In this document: piece after piece, positions 1 to 11,781 of the stretch
How the letters are laid out: every line of letters begins with the position of its first letter
Numbering within the stretch: the first letter of the stretch is position 1
Assembly (NCBI RefSeq): GCF_020382885.2
Contig: NC_058496.1
Span: 8,114,501-8,178,500, forward strand
Direction: 5' to 3'
From: Scatophagus argus
Lineage: Eukaryota > Chordata > Actinopteri > Scatophagidae
Length of the DNA stretch: 64,000 bases
The notes under the pieces: model-generated
Databases searched by the model: none
What the model was told of the DNA's origin: nothing
The model's input: the letters and a program-made list of their open reading frames with translations, nothing else
Program-made: the position numbers and the translations under genes

Positions 1-341
1 AGTCATTCACTGGTTCCAGCACCTAAAATGTGAGTATTTCCGATATTTTTTGTCCTCTGTAATAGTAAACTGGTTACTTGAAACTGATTATGGCTTTGGC
101 TATGGACTGGATTGCGGGTCAGACAAAAGGCTCCATTTGACTATGATAATGTGGCTTTTGTGAAATTGCAATGGGAATTTTTTTTTTATTACTTTCTGCC
201 ATTTTATAAACAAAACAATTTAGCAATTAACTGTATAAATAATGGATTCATTAGATTAATCGATAAGCTCGATTATTAACTTAATCCTCCATATGACCAT
301 TACAGACAAAATGCAAAGCTCTAGATGTGCTGGTGTCTTAC
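1..341 (-). other. Intron of the THADA-like gene reaching the window edge
   Basis: This stretch follows the last visible exon of the minus-strand THADA-like gene, whose splice donor is read at 341-340. The next exon of that gene should continue the DUF2428/HEAT region, but I could not find a piece that fits in frame here: the two possible minus-strand acceptors near position 22 and near 48 both run into a stop within a few codons. It is AT-rich intron sequence and I see nothing else in it. Confidence 0.6.
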
Positions 342-3300
342 TGTAAAGTTGCAGGGCAGCATTCCTCATGGCCCAGCAGGGAGAACTGAGCAGAGTGAGT
401 GACAAGATGGCTACAGCAGGAGCAAACTGAAGAACAGCTACTCCCAGACCTGAACCACGCACCAGGGCCTGCAGAGTGTGGACCGCACACACCTACAAGT
501 GAAAGGACAGTAACGTTTGCGCATCTGTGTTTGCGTAAGACCGATATCCTCCCTGTTGTTGCTGTGTCTACGCACCTGCGGCAGGTCCAGTGTTTGGTCC
601 CAGTTCTCACGCAGAGGGGTCTTGGCTGTCTCCAGTAATGTTTGCATACTGTGTGATAACAGTGATCTTGCTTTATTGGCCTCCCCGGCTGACAGGACAC
701 ACAGGATAAGCATAGGCAATCCTGCAGCCCGCCGGGTCACAGATGTGGAGCGAGGAGACTGCACTACCTGCAAGCCCTAGAAATAAATATAACAGTAAAT
801 ATATCTATAAGCCAGCATTTCAGCATCTCCATTTATTAATGCAGAATACACAGAAACACAACCCACTTGTTTCAGCATGTGGGCCGGGATATCCTTTATC
901 TCTGTATCACTGCTGCTTAACAAAGAGGCACAGAACTTGGTGAAGCCCACACAGCATCCCTCTACTGCCCCCTGGTGGACAGAAAAATGTTTTTGTTTTT
1001 CTCGAAATGAATTTGGTTCAGGCTTAATGCTTCTGCACAGATTTCTAAAACTTACCCAGTGACGGCATTTGAGAAGAATATTTTTGAATACTTTCGATGC
1101 TCTCATTAGATCCTCTTTCGTTAGAAGGCACTTGCTTGGTTTGGATTCAGAGAGAATTTTTTCCACCAGACAACCTAAAAAGATTCCGATTTCCTGGTAA
1201 GAAAACACAGAGCAAATAATATTGAGAAAAAATACACAAACACACAGCAAATATACTGAGTTGAAATGTCTTCCGCGATGTTGAGATATCCAATTATGAA
1301 TCTCATTGGTGTATATGGTTCTGTTGTACCTTGAGGGAGACCCAGCAGCAGGTGAGAACGAGGCTGTGCTCTTCAGATAGCAGGATACACTCCTCTCCAT
1401 CCCCTTGGCCCCCTCCAGAAGCCTGGGCTATAAGAGAACTGATGGCGTTTCCCATATCGCAAAAAGAAGGAGGGGCATCTGCAACAAAAGATGTGCAGTG
1501 TCATAAATAAATCTGAAATGTCGTCAAATTAATAACCTAAATCTGTATTGTTTCTGCATGTTGCTCTATCATTACCAATTTCAGCGGCGCAAGCGTCCAG
1601 GTCTCCGTACAAAACACCCAGCAGCAGCAGAGAGATATTCTCCAACAGGCTTAGCACCTCAGTGGTCAGACTGCGGTCGAGTACGTCAGAGACACTGTCA
1701 GGTGCCTCAAGCAAACACCTCTGAAGAGCACTCAGAACACCTGGAACATAAATCAATACAGGATTATGTAAAGCTAAACATCATCTGAGGGAGATGTGGG
1801 TGGTGTAGGTCTTAGGTCTCACCATGTATAGGCTTGGTTCTGGCAGCAAGCATCATGTCAGCCTTGGCTGTCAGATAGTGCTCCTCTAGCTCCTTCACCA
1901 GAAATCTGACCATGCAGGAGGCCTTGGAGTTACTTCCACTGCTGACAGTAATGTTCCTGTTCAGCCTGCAGTCCTCAGGCTGGTCTTGTGATCTACAGGT
2001 AGAACAACAGCTGAAAAATGCCTGTCTTTAGTATCTGTTATTCTGAAAGAGGGTATGTGGGAGGCGAGTCTCACTTCTGAAGGAGGACTTTCATCATCAG
2101 CGCTCCCATCTGAGCCTCCTGCACACGAGGACTGCAAAGGAGCTGCTTGGTTCGTGTGAGCAGCGCTGCAGCAACATCATCGGGAAAACTGGGTGGGAAA
2201 AACCTCAATAGTAACCCGGCTGAAAGTTCTCGAATCTGTAAAATAAAAGAAACACTTTGAACTATTCTAACCTCAACCTCAATCTGTAATTTGAGCCATA
2301 TAAAACAAAGGTGACGCAAGTTAATGCAGCTCTACCTCATTTGTAGAATCTTCTAAACAGCTGATTAGGACCAGCTGCTTTGTCCTGCAGATGAAGTCCC
2401 AAAGTCCTCTTTGTTGGGCACACTTAATAAGAGACCCCATATTTGCTGCAAAAATTATTTCATGAAGTTCATTTAAATTCCAAATGTGGACAAAATGAGA
2501 TTTAAAAATGACTAGTGCTATAGATTAGTGTGTAGATATTCTTTTTTAATTAGGTTGTTCTCCAAACTGACCTGGAGGTTGTCCCTTCTTTTTGTCTGGG
2601 CTCCAGGTGTCTGTGCAGGTCTCCAGCACCGCAGACAGCAACAGCAATGCAGTCTTCTTCCTCTGATAACTGTGTCCTGGTGCCAGGTAGCTGTATGGAA
2701 GCTGACCCAACCATTCCACAAACCCTACATTTTATACAAGAAAAGGTTTTGCCGAGCAGATAACACTTGATATATTAAATAAATCAGAACTTTAGAGCAA
2801 TTTTTAGTGCATTTATCTCACCTATTCCCTGCTCCAGTATATCCTGTTCGCCCTCTGTGCACTCGGCATCTCCTTTCTTTTTTCCCTTCTTTCCTTTGAG
2901 ATGCGCCAGGCAGCCGTCTCTGATACGAACCAGAAATCTCTTCACACCGGCCTGAAGGTGCTGTCGAAAAGGCGAAGACTCACAGTTAAAGTTCTGAGGA
3001 ATAAACATCCTCATTATTGCCATCTCCTTGGTCGTTGGAGTGTCTTTGGTCTTTGGGCTGCAGCAGATGACGTTGAGAGCAGCGATACGGACTTTGTCAT
3101 CTGCAGATCCTAGAGCTAGCTCAAGGGTTTCGAGAGCTGAGGTCCCCTGCAGAGCCCACAGAGAGGCTCCGGTGGTGGCTCGATACGAGCTCATGATGCA
3201 GGCCCAGGCGTGGAGGTGGCCGGGGACGAACGGATCCAGAGAGGCCAGCAGATGATCCACAGCTGAGGGGAAGACTTGAAAGGTGCAGGGTAATAAGTGT

Positions 3301-6213
3301 GTTGAACTGTTGTTCTGCAGAAGGGTCACATCAGATGTCAGCGCCTCATGGAGGGCAGGCCGCCAACGCCTCGCCCACTGACGGGCCAGATCCTGCTCAG
3401 TGTGCGGAGCAGACTTTTGCGAGCCGTCGCAGAGCTCTCGTCTCTGCTGCTGGATGAGACACTTGTAAAGCTCCGAAGCACACGGTGACAGGTGATTGGT
3501 CGACAAGCACTTCAGCAGGTGACTGGGCATTTCAGCATACTGATCCAGCACCTGATCGATTAAAGAAACATGCACCAAAGTCATCATGACCGCTTCAGAC
3601 AATATTCTAACGGTATTCACCCTGTAATAACCCTTAGGCCTCACCATGTCAGTACCCAGATATGGCAGGAGGGCACAAAGGCGGTGATATTTGGCTTTGG
3701 CTTCCCAAGGTAGTTTGATTATTCGCTGAAGTAGAGTGAAATAAAGAGGCCTCTTTGTGTCACAAAACTGCTTGGAGTCCATGTCATAGAGTTCCAGCAA
3801 CAGACTAAAGGCTCCACGCACAAACTCTGACACACCTTCCACCTGCCAAAGCGCAACAAGACAGACGGCAGTGAACAATTCCACAGCTCCAGCAATATGT
3901 CTTTAAATATGGAATATGGAATACACTTCTTAAAGATGAAACAAACTATACATCAAGCACAACTTCTTAGCATACAGTGCTCTATATCCTGTATCATTTG
4001 GCTTTAAAATGAAAAAGTCAAATAAATTCTTAAATTTTTTTGCCAGGCTTTGAACTGCAGTAATTGAACAATGATGATCTGACTCACTGGGCTTTCTGCA
4101 TTGGACCACATAATGTGAATGAGCTCTTGCTGCAGGCTGCCGTCGTCAGGCAGGAGGCGAGCGCCTGTCGACTTCCAGATATCAGCCAGACATTCCTTCA
4201 CTTTCTTCAGCCACAGCGTTAATGCTGCAACAGCGTTTCACATTTTAATAGGCGACATTACCATTTAAGGACATGAAGAAACAATGTGGACATTACTCAC
4301 CTTCGAAGGCAAAGTAGAGGCAATCCAGCTTTTCCTCGCACAGACCACAGACCACAGGAAACAAACCTTTCAGCAGCACACACGTCTGGGAAGAAGGAAA
4401 CGAAGGAATTGGTCAGTAAAAGCAAGTGCCAACAAAAGCAATAAGCATTTTGAACTTCAGCTAGATTTACGTCTGTGGCATCCATGTGTGAACTGAGCAA
4501 GATGTGAGGTCGACAGCAGGTCAGGAGGCCTCTGATCACAGCCAGCCTGTCCACTCCGTCCGTCTCTGCAGGGCTGCACTGTACCTGGAGGGCACCAACA
4601 GTCAGCAGCCAGGGCTCTGGGAAATAAACGGGAGTAACAGGTATTCTGTTGGGAATCTCCAGGCACCCACACCCGGGTGTAGAACTTGTAGTGTAAATAA
4701 CATTCATGATTTTTGGGGTGCGCACAACAGAGAAAGAAAGAGGATTTAAAACAGACCAAATCTATTTACATTTTGCCCACGGGACCCCACATCAAGTCTT
4801 GCTGCTTGTCCACCAGTGCTCGCGGTTACTCACCTGAATGTGAGACTTGCAGCAGACTCCAGGCAGCAGCTCGTGCCGCTGCGCTCTCCGTTGCCGTGGT
4901 GATCAGCATGGCCACAGCGGTGCCTGCCAGAAAACGAGCGTCCCTGTTGCAGCACTGCAAGACAGGACACAGCGACTGACAAGAAGAAGAAAAGGTAACA
5001 ACTTACCAGACCTCCAATTTTAGAGTGACTGACTCAGAACTATGAATTAATATCTAATTAGAAACCTGTCCAAGTATTATGTCCATAAGCGCCTGTAGGA
5101 TCGTCTGCACCGCCGGGGCCCTGTGCTCCTTGACCCACACAAGAGGAGCCACTTCACTGGACAACAGCTGAAATATCTGCAAGCACACCTGCAGAGATCA
5201 GAGATCAGAGATCACAGTTCTCACGTCAGCCACAAAGATCTCACAACAAGTCTGTGATTAACAGAACAGTCCGATTCATCGCGCTCTCCGGGTACCTTGA
5301 CAGCAATGTAACACAGCGGTCCATCTCTGAGGGATTCTTCTCGCAAGACAACAGGGAATAATTCGGACATTTTGTTCAGCAAGGACAGGTACGACTCTCG
5401 GCACACCTCACGACCAACAGCGCTGTCTTCCAGGAACATACAGGCTGAAAAAAGATGAAAGTAAATAAAATAAAAACTTGCATTTAGCGATATGCTGTAA
5501 TGACACATCAGTTAGCCAGCACCAACCTCTCTGCAGATCCTCATAGGACAAGATCTGGAAAGAAGGAGTAAAACGGTAAAAGTTACCTACGGTGCAAATA
5601 TATGTAAGATCTTGGTGAAGTGAGAGCTCTGTACCTGGTCAGTTTGGACTATGGAGTGCAAACAGTGATGGGTTTCTCTAAAAACCAACTGCTGGTCCAC
5701 CTTGGCCAAGTGTTGCAACATCTGTCAAACAAATGTGAAGTTACAACGAGATTCCCTTTTGTTTTAAGGGTTGTGCAGCGAACAGAGATGTTGTAAAGCT
5801 GACCTGGTCCACTTTCCGACAGGCTGTGGAGATGCTGACCATCTGCAGCTGCATGGAGATGAGGAGCCGGACAAGAAGCAGGAGGTGGTTTTCCTCTAAA
5901 ACATGAAGCTGCGCCTCTGGGATTCGTCTCAGCAGCTGGACAGCCTCGTCCAAGCAGCGCTCCTTGCATCTTTTAACGCTACTCCTGTTCATGAATCATG
6001 CAGGCGTAATTACTGACTTATTATCACGCTTCATTTAAAATGGGACCGACACATTGTTGTTCTCAAACATGCTGAGATTACAGATACCAACCTGGAGGAT
6101 TCAGACAGTTTATCAGTGAAGACCCTGAGGGTTTGCCTGACATTTTCCGCTGCACGGTCCTCGGAGATCACACAGTCTTGAAGACTTGTCATGAGGTCTT
6201 CAAACGAAAACAT
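342..6213 (-). CDS. THADA-like tRNA methylation regulator, 5' part (partial, 21 exons)
   Basis: The family (THADA; yeast Trm732) partners an FTSJ1/Trm7-type enzyme in 2'-O-methylation of tRNA position 32; animal THADA is also linked to calcium-pump control. Twenty-one exons join in one frame (about 1238 codons): 6213-6092, 5984-5804, 5721-5635, 5554-5527, 5444-5296, 5188-5066, 4975-4834, 4616-4471, 4385-4301, 4224-4088, 3842-2822, 2724-2572, 2445-2336, 2235-2075, 1992-1823, 1740-1576, 1478-1330, 1193-1056, 971-867, 767-576, 492-342. Hallmarks are a HSYQRKKTALLLL block (exon 12), CCWVSLKEIGIFLG across exons 17-18, GAVEGCCVGF in exon 19, TRRAAGLPMLIL in exon 20 and VHTLQALVRGSGL in exon 21, all aligning with human THADA in order. 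The start at 6213 is the only Met that opens the first exon in frame. The protein is quite diverged from human THADA and the locus is not the human one, so it may be a paralogue. The 3' third lies outside the window. Confidence 0.9.
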
Positions 6214-6999
6214 CGTTATGTTAATCCCACTGTAGAGACTGTGATGTTGGCAGACACATTGGCAATGTGCTGATACTCTGGTCACGTGATATAACTTTAA
6301 CTCTACTCTTCTCAAACCAGTATTAAAGCGGCATGCTGCCACCTAGAGGTCAGTTTTATTTATTTATTTATTTTTTCGAATTAAGACAGCTAGTCCAAAG
6401 TGCAAATATCAGTGAAGAAGAAAGTATGTTAATGAAGTATTTTTAAATAATTTTAATTTTGTTAATGATTTTTTTTTTTAATCAGTCACATCATTCAAAC
6501 ATATTATTATTAACTTCTATTTGGGGAATATTATTTAGCAGATATTGTTTAGCTTTTGCTTTATGGGCAGAGGGATTTGACTCCTGGAATAAAAGAGGAA
6601 GTGTGGGTATGCGTATGTTTATATATGTTATGTGAATCCATAAGTATCTCTAAGTGAGCCATACTGGTGCCATGAATATTGACTCTCCCATATTCTTAAA
6701 ATAATTGCAACATGTGACATTATCATGACATGAGGATGACTCGCAACAGTGACCATTTTTTGTGTTACGTTCGTTTTTAAAGTTTTGTTCTTTTTGATTC
6801 TAACCAAAGTCATAAACAGTACATGTGTCTGCCACCCCAGACCAGATGGGGTCGCTGTTGTGCTTTGGAGTGGAGTTTTGTTTCTCCTGTTTCTCCAGAA
6901 CAAGATTTTTTCTAGTCTGCGATTCGCTTAAAATCTGCGTTGCCAAGACATCACAGACAGTTTACAAATATGTCGACTTTATAGTTTGAAGTAAACCAA
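6214..6999. promoter_or_regulatory. Head-to-head intergenic region (shared promoter of THADA-like gene and tctn2)
   Basis: The two start codons face away from each other across 786 bp, so both 5' UTRs and both promoters must lie here unless distant noncoding exons exist. The middle (about 6360-6620) is AT-rich with T runs. A palindromic E-box lies close to the THADA-like start. On the tctn2 side a lone GTTGCC half-site near 6939 is visible, but not a full RFX X-box. No TATA box is convincing for either gene. Confidence 0.6.
6282..6289. promoter_or_regulatory. E-box TCACGTGA
   Basis: The palindrome TCACGTGA sits 69 bp upstream of the THADA-like start codon. This is the core bound by USF and MiT/TFE-type bHLH-zip factors. 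Its promoter-proximal position makes it credible, but an 8-bp match alone is weak evidence of use. Confidence 0.4.
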
Positions 7000-9900
7000 A
7001 TGGCTAACGTAGCTGATATATTATTTTCCTCGTCGATTTCACGCCAGGTCACATGTGTTTTACTGATCATTTCCTTGGCTCACGCTCAAAATATTGTCGG
7101 TAAGACTATAATATGGCGTTCAATTTATGCACAATTCATCCATTTTCACAGTAGAAGAGCTAACGTTACGCTAGCTTACCTTACCAGCGTTAAGGCTAAC
7201 GTCAAAGACTAAGTAAGAGCTAGATAGTCGTGCTAAGTAAAAGTTACGTCAGCACACATTAAGACATTATAACCTAATTTTATGAGGCTAGTGCGAAAAG
7301 CAGTTAACGGAAATATCAGCGTCTTGTTGAACAGATTTCCAGCCGTCATATCTGATCGCAACTGGACCAACGGTCGCTGCACTTCTGGTCGGAAACACAT
7401 CGGACGTCTCTCTGAGTCTGAGGACAGTGTCTCCATCCAACACAACAGGTAAAAACGATAAACACCTTCTGATCCTTTACCTTTTGCACTGCCCTCCTGT
7501 TTGTATGAGACTATAAGATGAATTGTGTGATGTTTTTGAGTAAAATAAGTCGTGTTAGGAAATATTTTTTGTTGCAATAAGAGAGGAAAGGCAGCGATGA
7601 GTCTGTTTTGTGATTATGTAATCTGTCATTTGGGCAGATCTGGTGGTTGATGATGGTTTGTTTAATTTTCTAGGACGTATTGGTTCTCCATCGTGTGTAG
7701 CTGAGGAAACACAATGGGTTCTTACAAGGGAGCAGGTCGGAAAGGTAAAGAAACCCAGTGAACAGTTTTGTATTTTTAGTTGTATTTAGAGACAATGCTC
7801 AAGTAAGAGGAAGTTAGGCAGTTTTTAAAGTAATAAACCTTCTATTCTTGAGATCATAAAGTTGTTATTATAGTATTAACATCCATTTTACATTACATGT
7901 CTCGTTTGTATCATTTGGTGCCCCAGACTGCAATTCGAGTTCAGCTGAGACTGGATAAAAGTCTGCGTTTGTGTGCCGAGAATGAGACAGACACAGACTG
8001 CTGTCCAAACCCATTGTGTGTGTTGGAGACCCTTCAAGTGGCTGCATGTGTGGGCAGCACACCTCAGGCATCGCTGCTGATCCAGGCCAAGATACATGCC
8101 CTGTTGGTTCCTGCTAATGCTGGATCTGGTAACTCAAATGGAACTTGTACCTCATCGTAATGGGCTGTCATGACTCGTTTCTTGTAACTAGAAATCTCCT
8201 GTCAATTTCAGATAATAAAACAGCCATTCCAAACCAGGTGTACCAACCACTGGGCTCTTGTCCCTGTGACCTCACGTCTAGAGCATGTGATATACGCTGC
8301 TGCTGTGACAAGGTATTCACAACAGTGCAGTGCATTTTCGTCAAATGTTTTATGCATCAATCAACCTTGACTAATTTCTCACCCTTTCGCTCTTAACAGG
8401 ACTGTTCCATGGAAGATTTGAAGCTGTTTGTGTCTCACTGTCTCCCAGGGCCCTTTGGTGGACAGGTGTCTCCTGCTCCAGACTATCAGTGCTCTGTGCA
8501 GTCTTCTGAAAACTCCCCAGATTGGTTTCCATTTTTATGTGTCAGTTCTCCTCCTGAGAACAACCCTTACCTTGGTCTCTTTTACCAAGGAGACACAATG
8601 TGAGAAATTATTGAATATTTATTGTTGGGGTTTTTTTTTTTTAGGTTGCCCAAACCTTATCTCTTGTCAGGTGGGAGTCTTGAGTTGATCCCACCTGACA
8701 AGAGATAAGGTTTTTTGAATGTCTAATTTGTTTCTTAATTTTTGTGTCATGTTTTCATCATTTATCTTTTCCCCTTTGACTTGTATAGTGCATATAAGCC
8801 TGGTCCATCCTTCCAAATGCCTGTTTTGTCAGCTCCAGAACCAGCTAATGATTATGTTCAAGGAAGTCCCATTTTCACATTGAATGACCAGTACTTCACT
8901 ATTCCTCAGGTTAGTTTTGTGGGTGTGGTTTTTGTAAAACAGGTGTTTTGTGTATGATTTTGTGTTTATGTATATGTTGCCAAGGCTGTAACAGCTAATG
9001 CCTTATATATTTGTCTGTTTCACAGAAGGTGCTTGGACAATGTGTAAACAATGCTCCTGTAGCATTTCTGAAAAATTTCAAAGTCAAGTGTGTAACTCTG
9101 CTACACTCCTGTCCAACTGGATATCCCTTACAGACGCTACTAACAGATTTGAGAATTAAAGTGAAGAATGGGCAAGGGGGTATGTTTTACATGTTAGACA
9201 CACTATAGCAATCTCTCAGTATGTCCTGGAGCTCTTTGAATCCATGTGTCTTTAATTTTTTTTTTTTTTATCTATTCCAGGTGATGCTATAGTGGATGTA
9301 ACTGATGAAGTGGCTACTGACTTGAGTCAGTTTATTTCAAGACCAGGTTCTGTTGCCTCTTCAGGTATGGAGATTACAACATGTCATTATTAAAACAACC
9401 GACCCTGACAATTAGCATCAGTGCTGAAATACTGATTAATGCTTTTCTGAAGATGAGATGCTGGCGTGTGAGAATGTGACCTTAGCACTGGATTACAAGT
9501 TCTACTGGAGAGAAAATGGCATCACAAGCATCGTACTGACACGCACTGTGGGAACCATCACTTTAAATGATAGTGGTAAGTACCCATAAGGCTTAGCCAT
9601 GATTAGGATCATCGCCAGTTGCAGCTGATGGATATGTTTGGTGCTATTTTGGCTTATTTGTGCTTTTCTGTCTCTTAACAGTGGTGTTAACCACAAGATA
9701 TTCTGCTGTGTTTCTAAATGGAGAATTCATGGGTGAGCCAAAATCAGGAAACCCAGGTGAGAGCAAGATGAAATATTTTTTCCTGAGAATGGTTGTGGAA
9801 GGGAACTGTTTTGTAGAAAATAATTCACAGTACCTGTTACAGTGGTTAACACACAGGTGTTCTAAATGGCAGGTTATCAAGTTGGAAGACCTGTTATTGC

Positions 9901-11781
9901 TGGAATTGTGGACACTTTGGACAATTATACAGGCTCAATACAGAGGACATCCATCAATCTTTGGAAACCAGGTAAAACCTGTTAATTCATAATGTTGATT
10001 AATGGGTCACTAGTAGCATAATAGCAAATAACTTATATACTGTTAGCTGGCTAAAAGAAACTCTGATCTGGCAAACAGTGAGTGATGGGCTGTGTTCCGC
10101 TGCTGAGTTGAAACCAGTTGTGTTTGGGGAGAATTCAACATCAGGATGTCTGCTACCTGTCAGCCGACAGAATCTGACTCAGTGTGATCTCTTGAGGTCA
10201 GTGTCTCCGTATGGGTTCATGTCTGATGTTCTATACCTGTATATATTGGTGCTAAAATAAAATATTTTTTCTCCCTTAGAGAGACTGTTACTTCTCTCCA
10301 GGGAGCTTTGATTAAAGCCACATATGTGGCAAAGAGCGGAAATCCAGATCCTCTAACTATGACCGACTGGGTGAACATAAGCTGTGAGTAGATGGTGAAA
10401 AGAAACAATCTGTGCAGTCCTGCCTTTTGTTTGTCATGTATGTTTTGTAATGAGATTGTGTGTTTGTTTGTGATATTAACTTAACTTTTTGCTCTACTTT
10501 TATTTCAATTTGTAAGACAAATTCTACAACATTCTGCCAAATAATCCTTTTGTTATAACTAAATTTGACATTACAACATAAAATTTACAGCTGTGACACT
10601 GAACTCAAGCACACCTATGGAAGACACTGCAAGTTCATGCTATGGGGTTCCATCCCACCAGCATGTCTATGTTTGGAGTCTCGTCACTGGCTTTGTAGAT
10701 GGCATACCTCAAAGAGATATCCATGCTGTCAAAGTTAGGTGTGTATCAGGTGTACACTCATTGCTTGCACAGTGTAAAATGTGTTTTCAATTGAGGAAGA
10801 GCATTAATCATATTACCATGTCTTCTAATTTCCATTCATATAATAAGCTGTTGTGAATCATTTTTAGCTACAGCCCGTCCCGCTGGGCACTGGATTGTGG
10901 AGGAGGTGATGTCTCTCCATGTGTGGACCCAATGGAGACTCAGTTGTTCCCCATCACTTCTTCGGTCACCTTTATCGACATTCCAGTCAACACAGGACCA
11001 CCAAAAACCAGGTGCTTGCTCCAACAGCCCTGATAGAGGAAGTTGGAAACTTGAGCCAAATAAATTCCTTGTATGAGCTACCTGACTGATTCCAACTTAG
11101 ACTGTGATGTTTTTGTTTGGTTTTTTTCTCCCCAGGTTTCAGATCAACTTCACAGAGTATGACTGTAACAGGAATGATGTATGTTGGCCTGAGCTCGCCT
11201 TTCCCATCACCAGATATTACACAGGTGGGAATTTATCTAGTCCCAATCATCCATCCATCCATTCATCCATCCATTTTCTATACCGCTTATCCATCAGGGC
11301 CGCAGGTAGTCCCAATCAGTGAATTGAAATTTTCATGCTAAGAAACATTTAATTATTGTGAAATTAATCATTTGACATTAACACTGTCATCACAGCTGAT
11401 GACCTTACGAATTTGTTAAATAAGACCAATACAGTGTCATTGCTAAATTACATCAGTATTGATTGTGATCATTAGTGTATGTGCCACAGTGAACCTTTAA
11501 TGCCACAGTGAGTGCAGTTGATCATTGGTGAGTAATTAACAAAAAAGTCGCTCCCATATCCCACAGCTGTGAAACACATCTGCGAAAAACACTGCTTTAA
11601 GTGTGACAATGGATACTGATAGGACCATTACTGACTTATTTTACATTTGTACTTCCCAGGTGAACCATATTCTCAATCACTGGCTAAGGGCCTCATCTTG
11701 GTTTTCTTCTTTATTGCTGCCTCAGTTCTTGGGACTCCATGGAGACAAATTCGACAGGCTTGGAATGGTGCTGCTCTCTGA
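7000..11781 (+). CDS. tctn2: Tectonic-2, ciliary transition-zone protein (complete, 18 exons)
   Basis: Tectonic-2 belongs to the MKS/tectonic complex that gates membrane proteins at the base of the cilium; human TCTN2 defects cause Meckel and Joubert syndromes. Exons: 7000-7099, 7335-7448, 7674-7744, 7927-8128, 8212-8312, 8400-8599, 8789-8909, 9026-9179, 9281-9364, 9453-9575, 9682-9756, 9873-9971, 10079-10196, 10280-10383, 10591-10738, 10868-11011, 11136-11224, 11660-11781; all phases agree. The N-terminus has a signal peptide ([13 protein letters not shown]). The diagnostic Cys-rich tectonic motif [18 protein letters not shown] with a following RCCCDKDCS spans exons 5-6; then [30 protein letters not shown] and [18 protein letters not shown] follow in the human TCTN2 order. 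A hydrophobic C-terminal segment ([15 protein letters not shown]) is the single membrane anchor. This is TCTN2 rather than TCTN1/3 because of the C-terminal anchor and the exon-by-exon match. The stop TGA is at 11779-11781. Confidence 0.97.
8652..8713. repeat. Perfect 25-bp inverted repeat (hairpin) in tctn2 intron 6
   Basis: Arms 8652-8676 and 8689-8713 are exact reverse complements over 25 bp, separated by a 12-bp loop (8677-8688). It lies between the exon ending 8599 and the exon starting 8789. No target-site duplication or transposon end is obvious, so it is recorded only as a strong RNA or DNA hairpin. Confidence 0.9.
11250..11306 (-). mobile_element. 57-bp 5'-truncated retroposon tail in tctn2 intron 17
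   Basis: The 57 bp are bounded by a perfect 12-bp direct repeat TAGTCCCAATCA (11238-11249 and 11307-11318). Read on the minus strand it is GGATAAGCGGTATAGAAAATGG followed by an (ATGG)n-like tail. The same tail ends the full SINE at 23188-23539. The structure is that of a retroposition event aborted after copying only the 3' end. Confidence 0.85.

Noticed and set aside
1..48. Possible further THADA-like exon on the minus strand using an acceptor near 22 or 48
   Set aside because: Both choices give an in-frame stop within 6-16 codons and do not resemble the next THADA segment.
777..1400. Single long minus-strand frame of 207 codons
   Set aside because: It reads through three introns of the THADA-like gene; only 1193-1056 and 971-867 in it are real exons in that frame.
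6936..6953. Possible X-box for tctn2 (GTTGCC near 6939)
   Set aside because: The right half-site is missing; only the left six bases fit, which is expected by chance.
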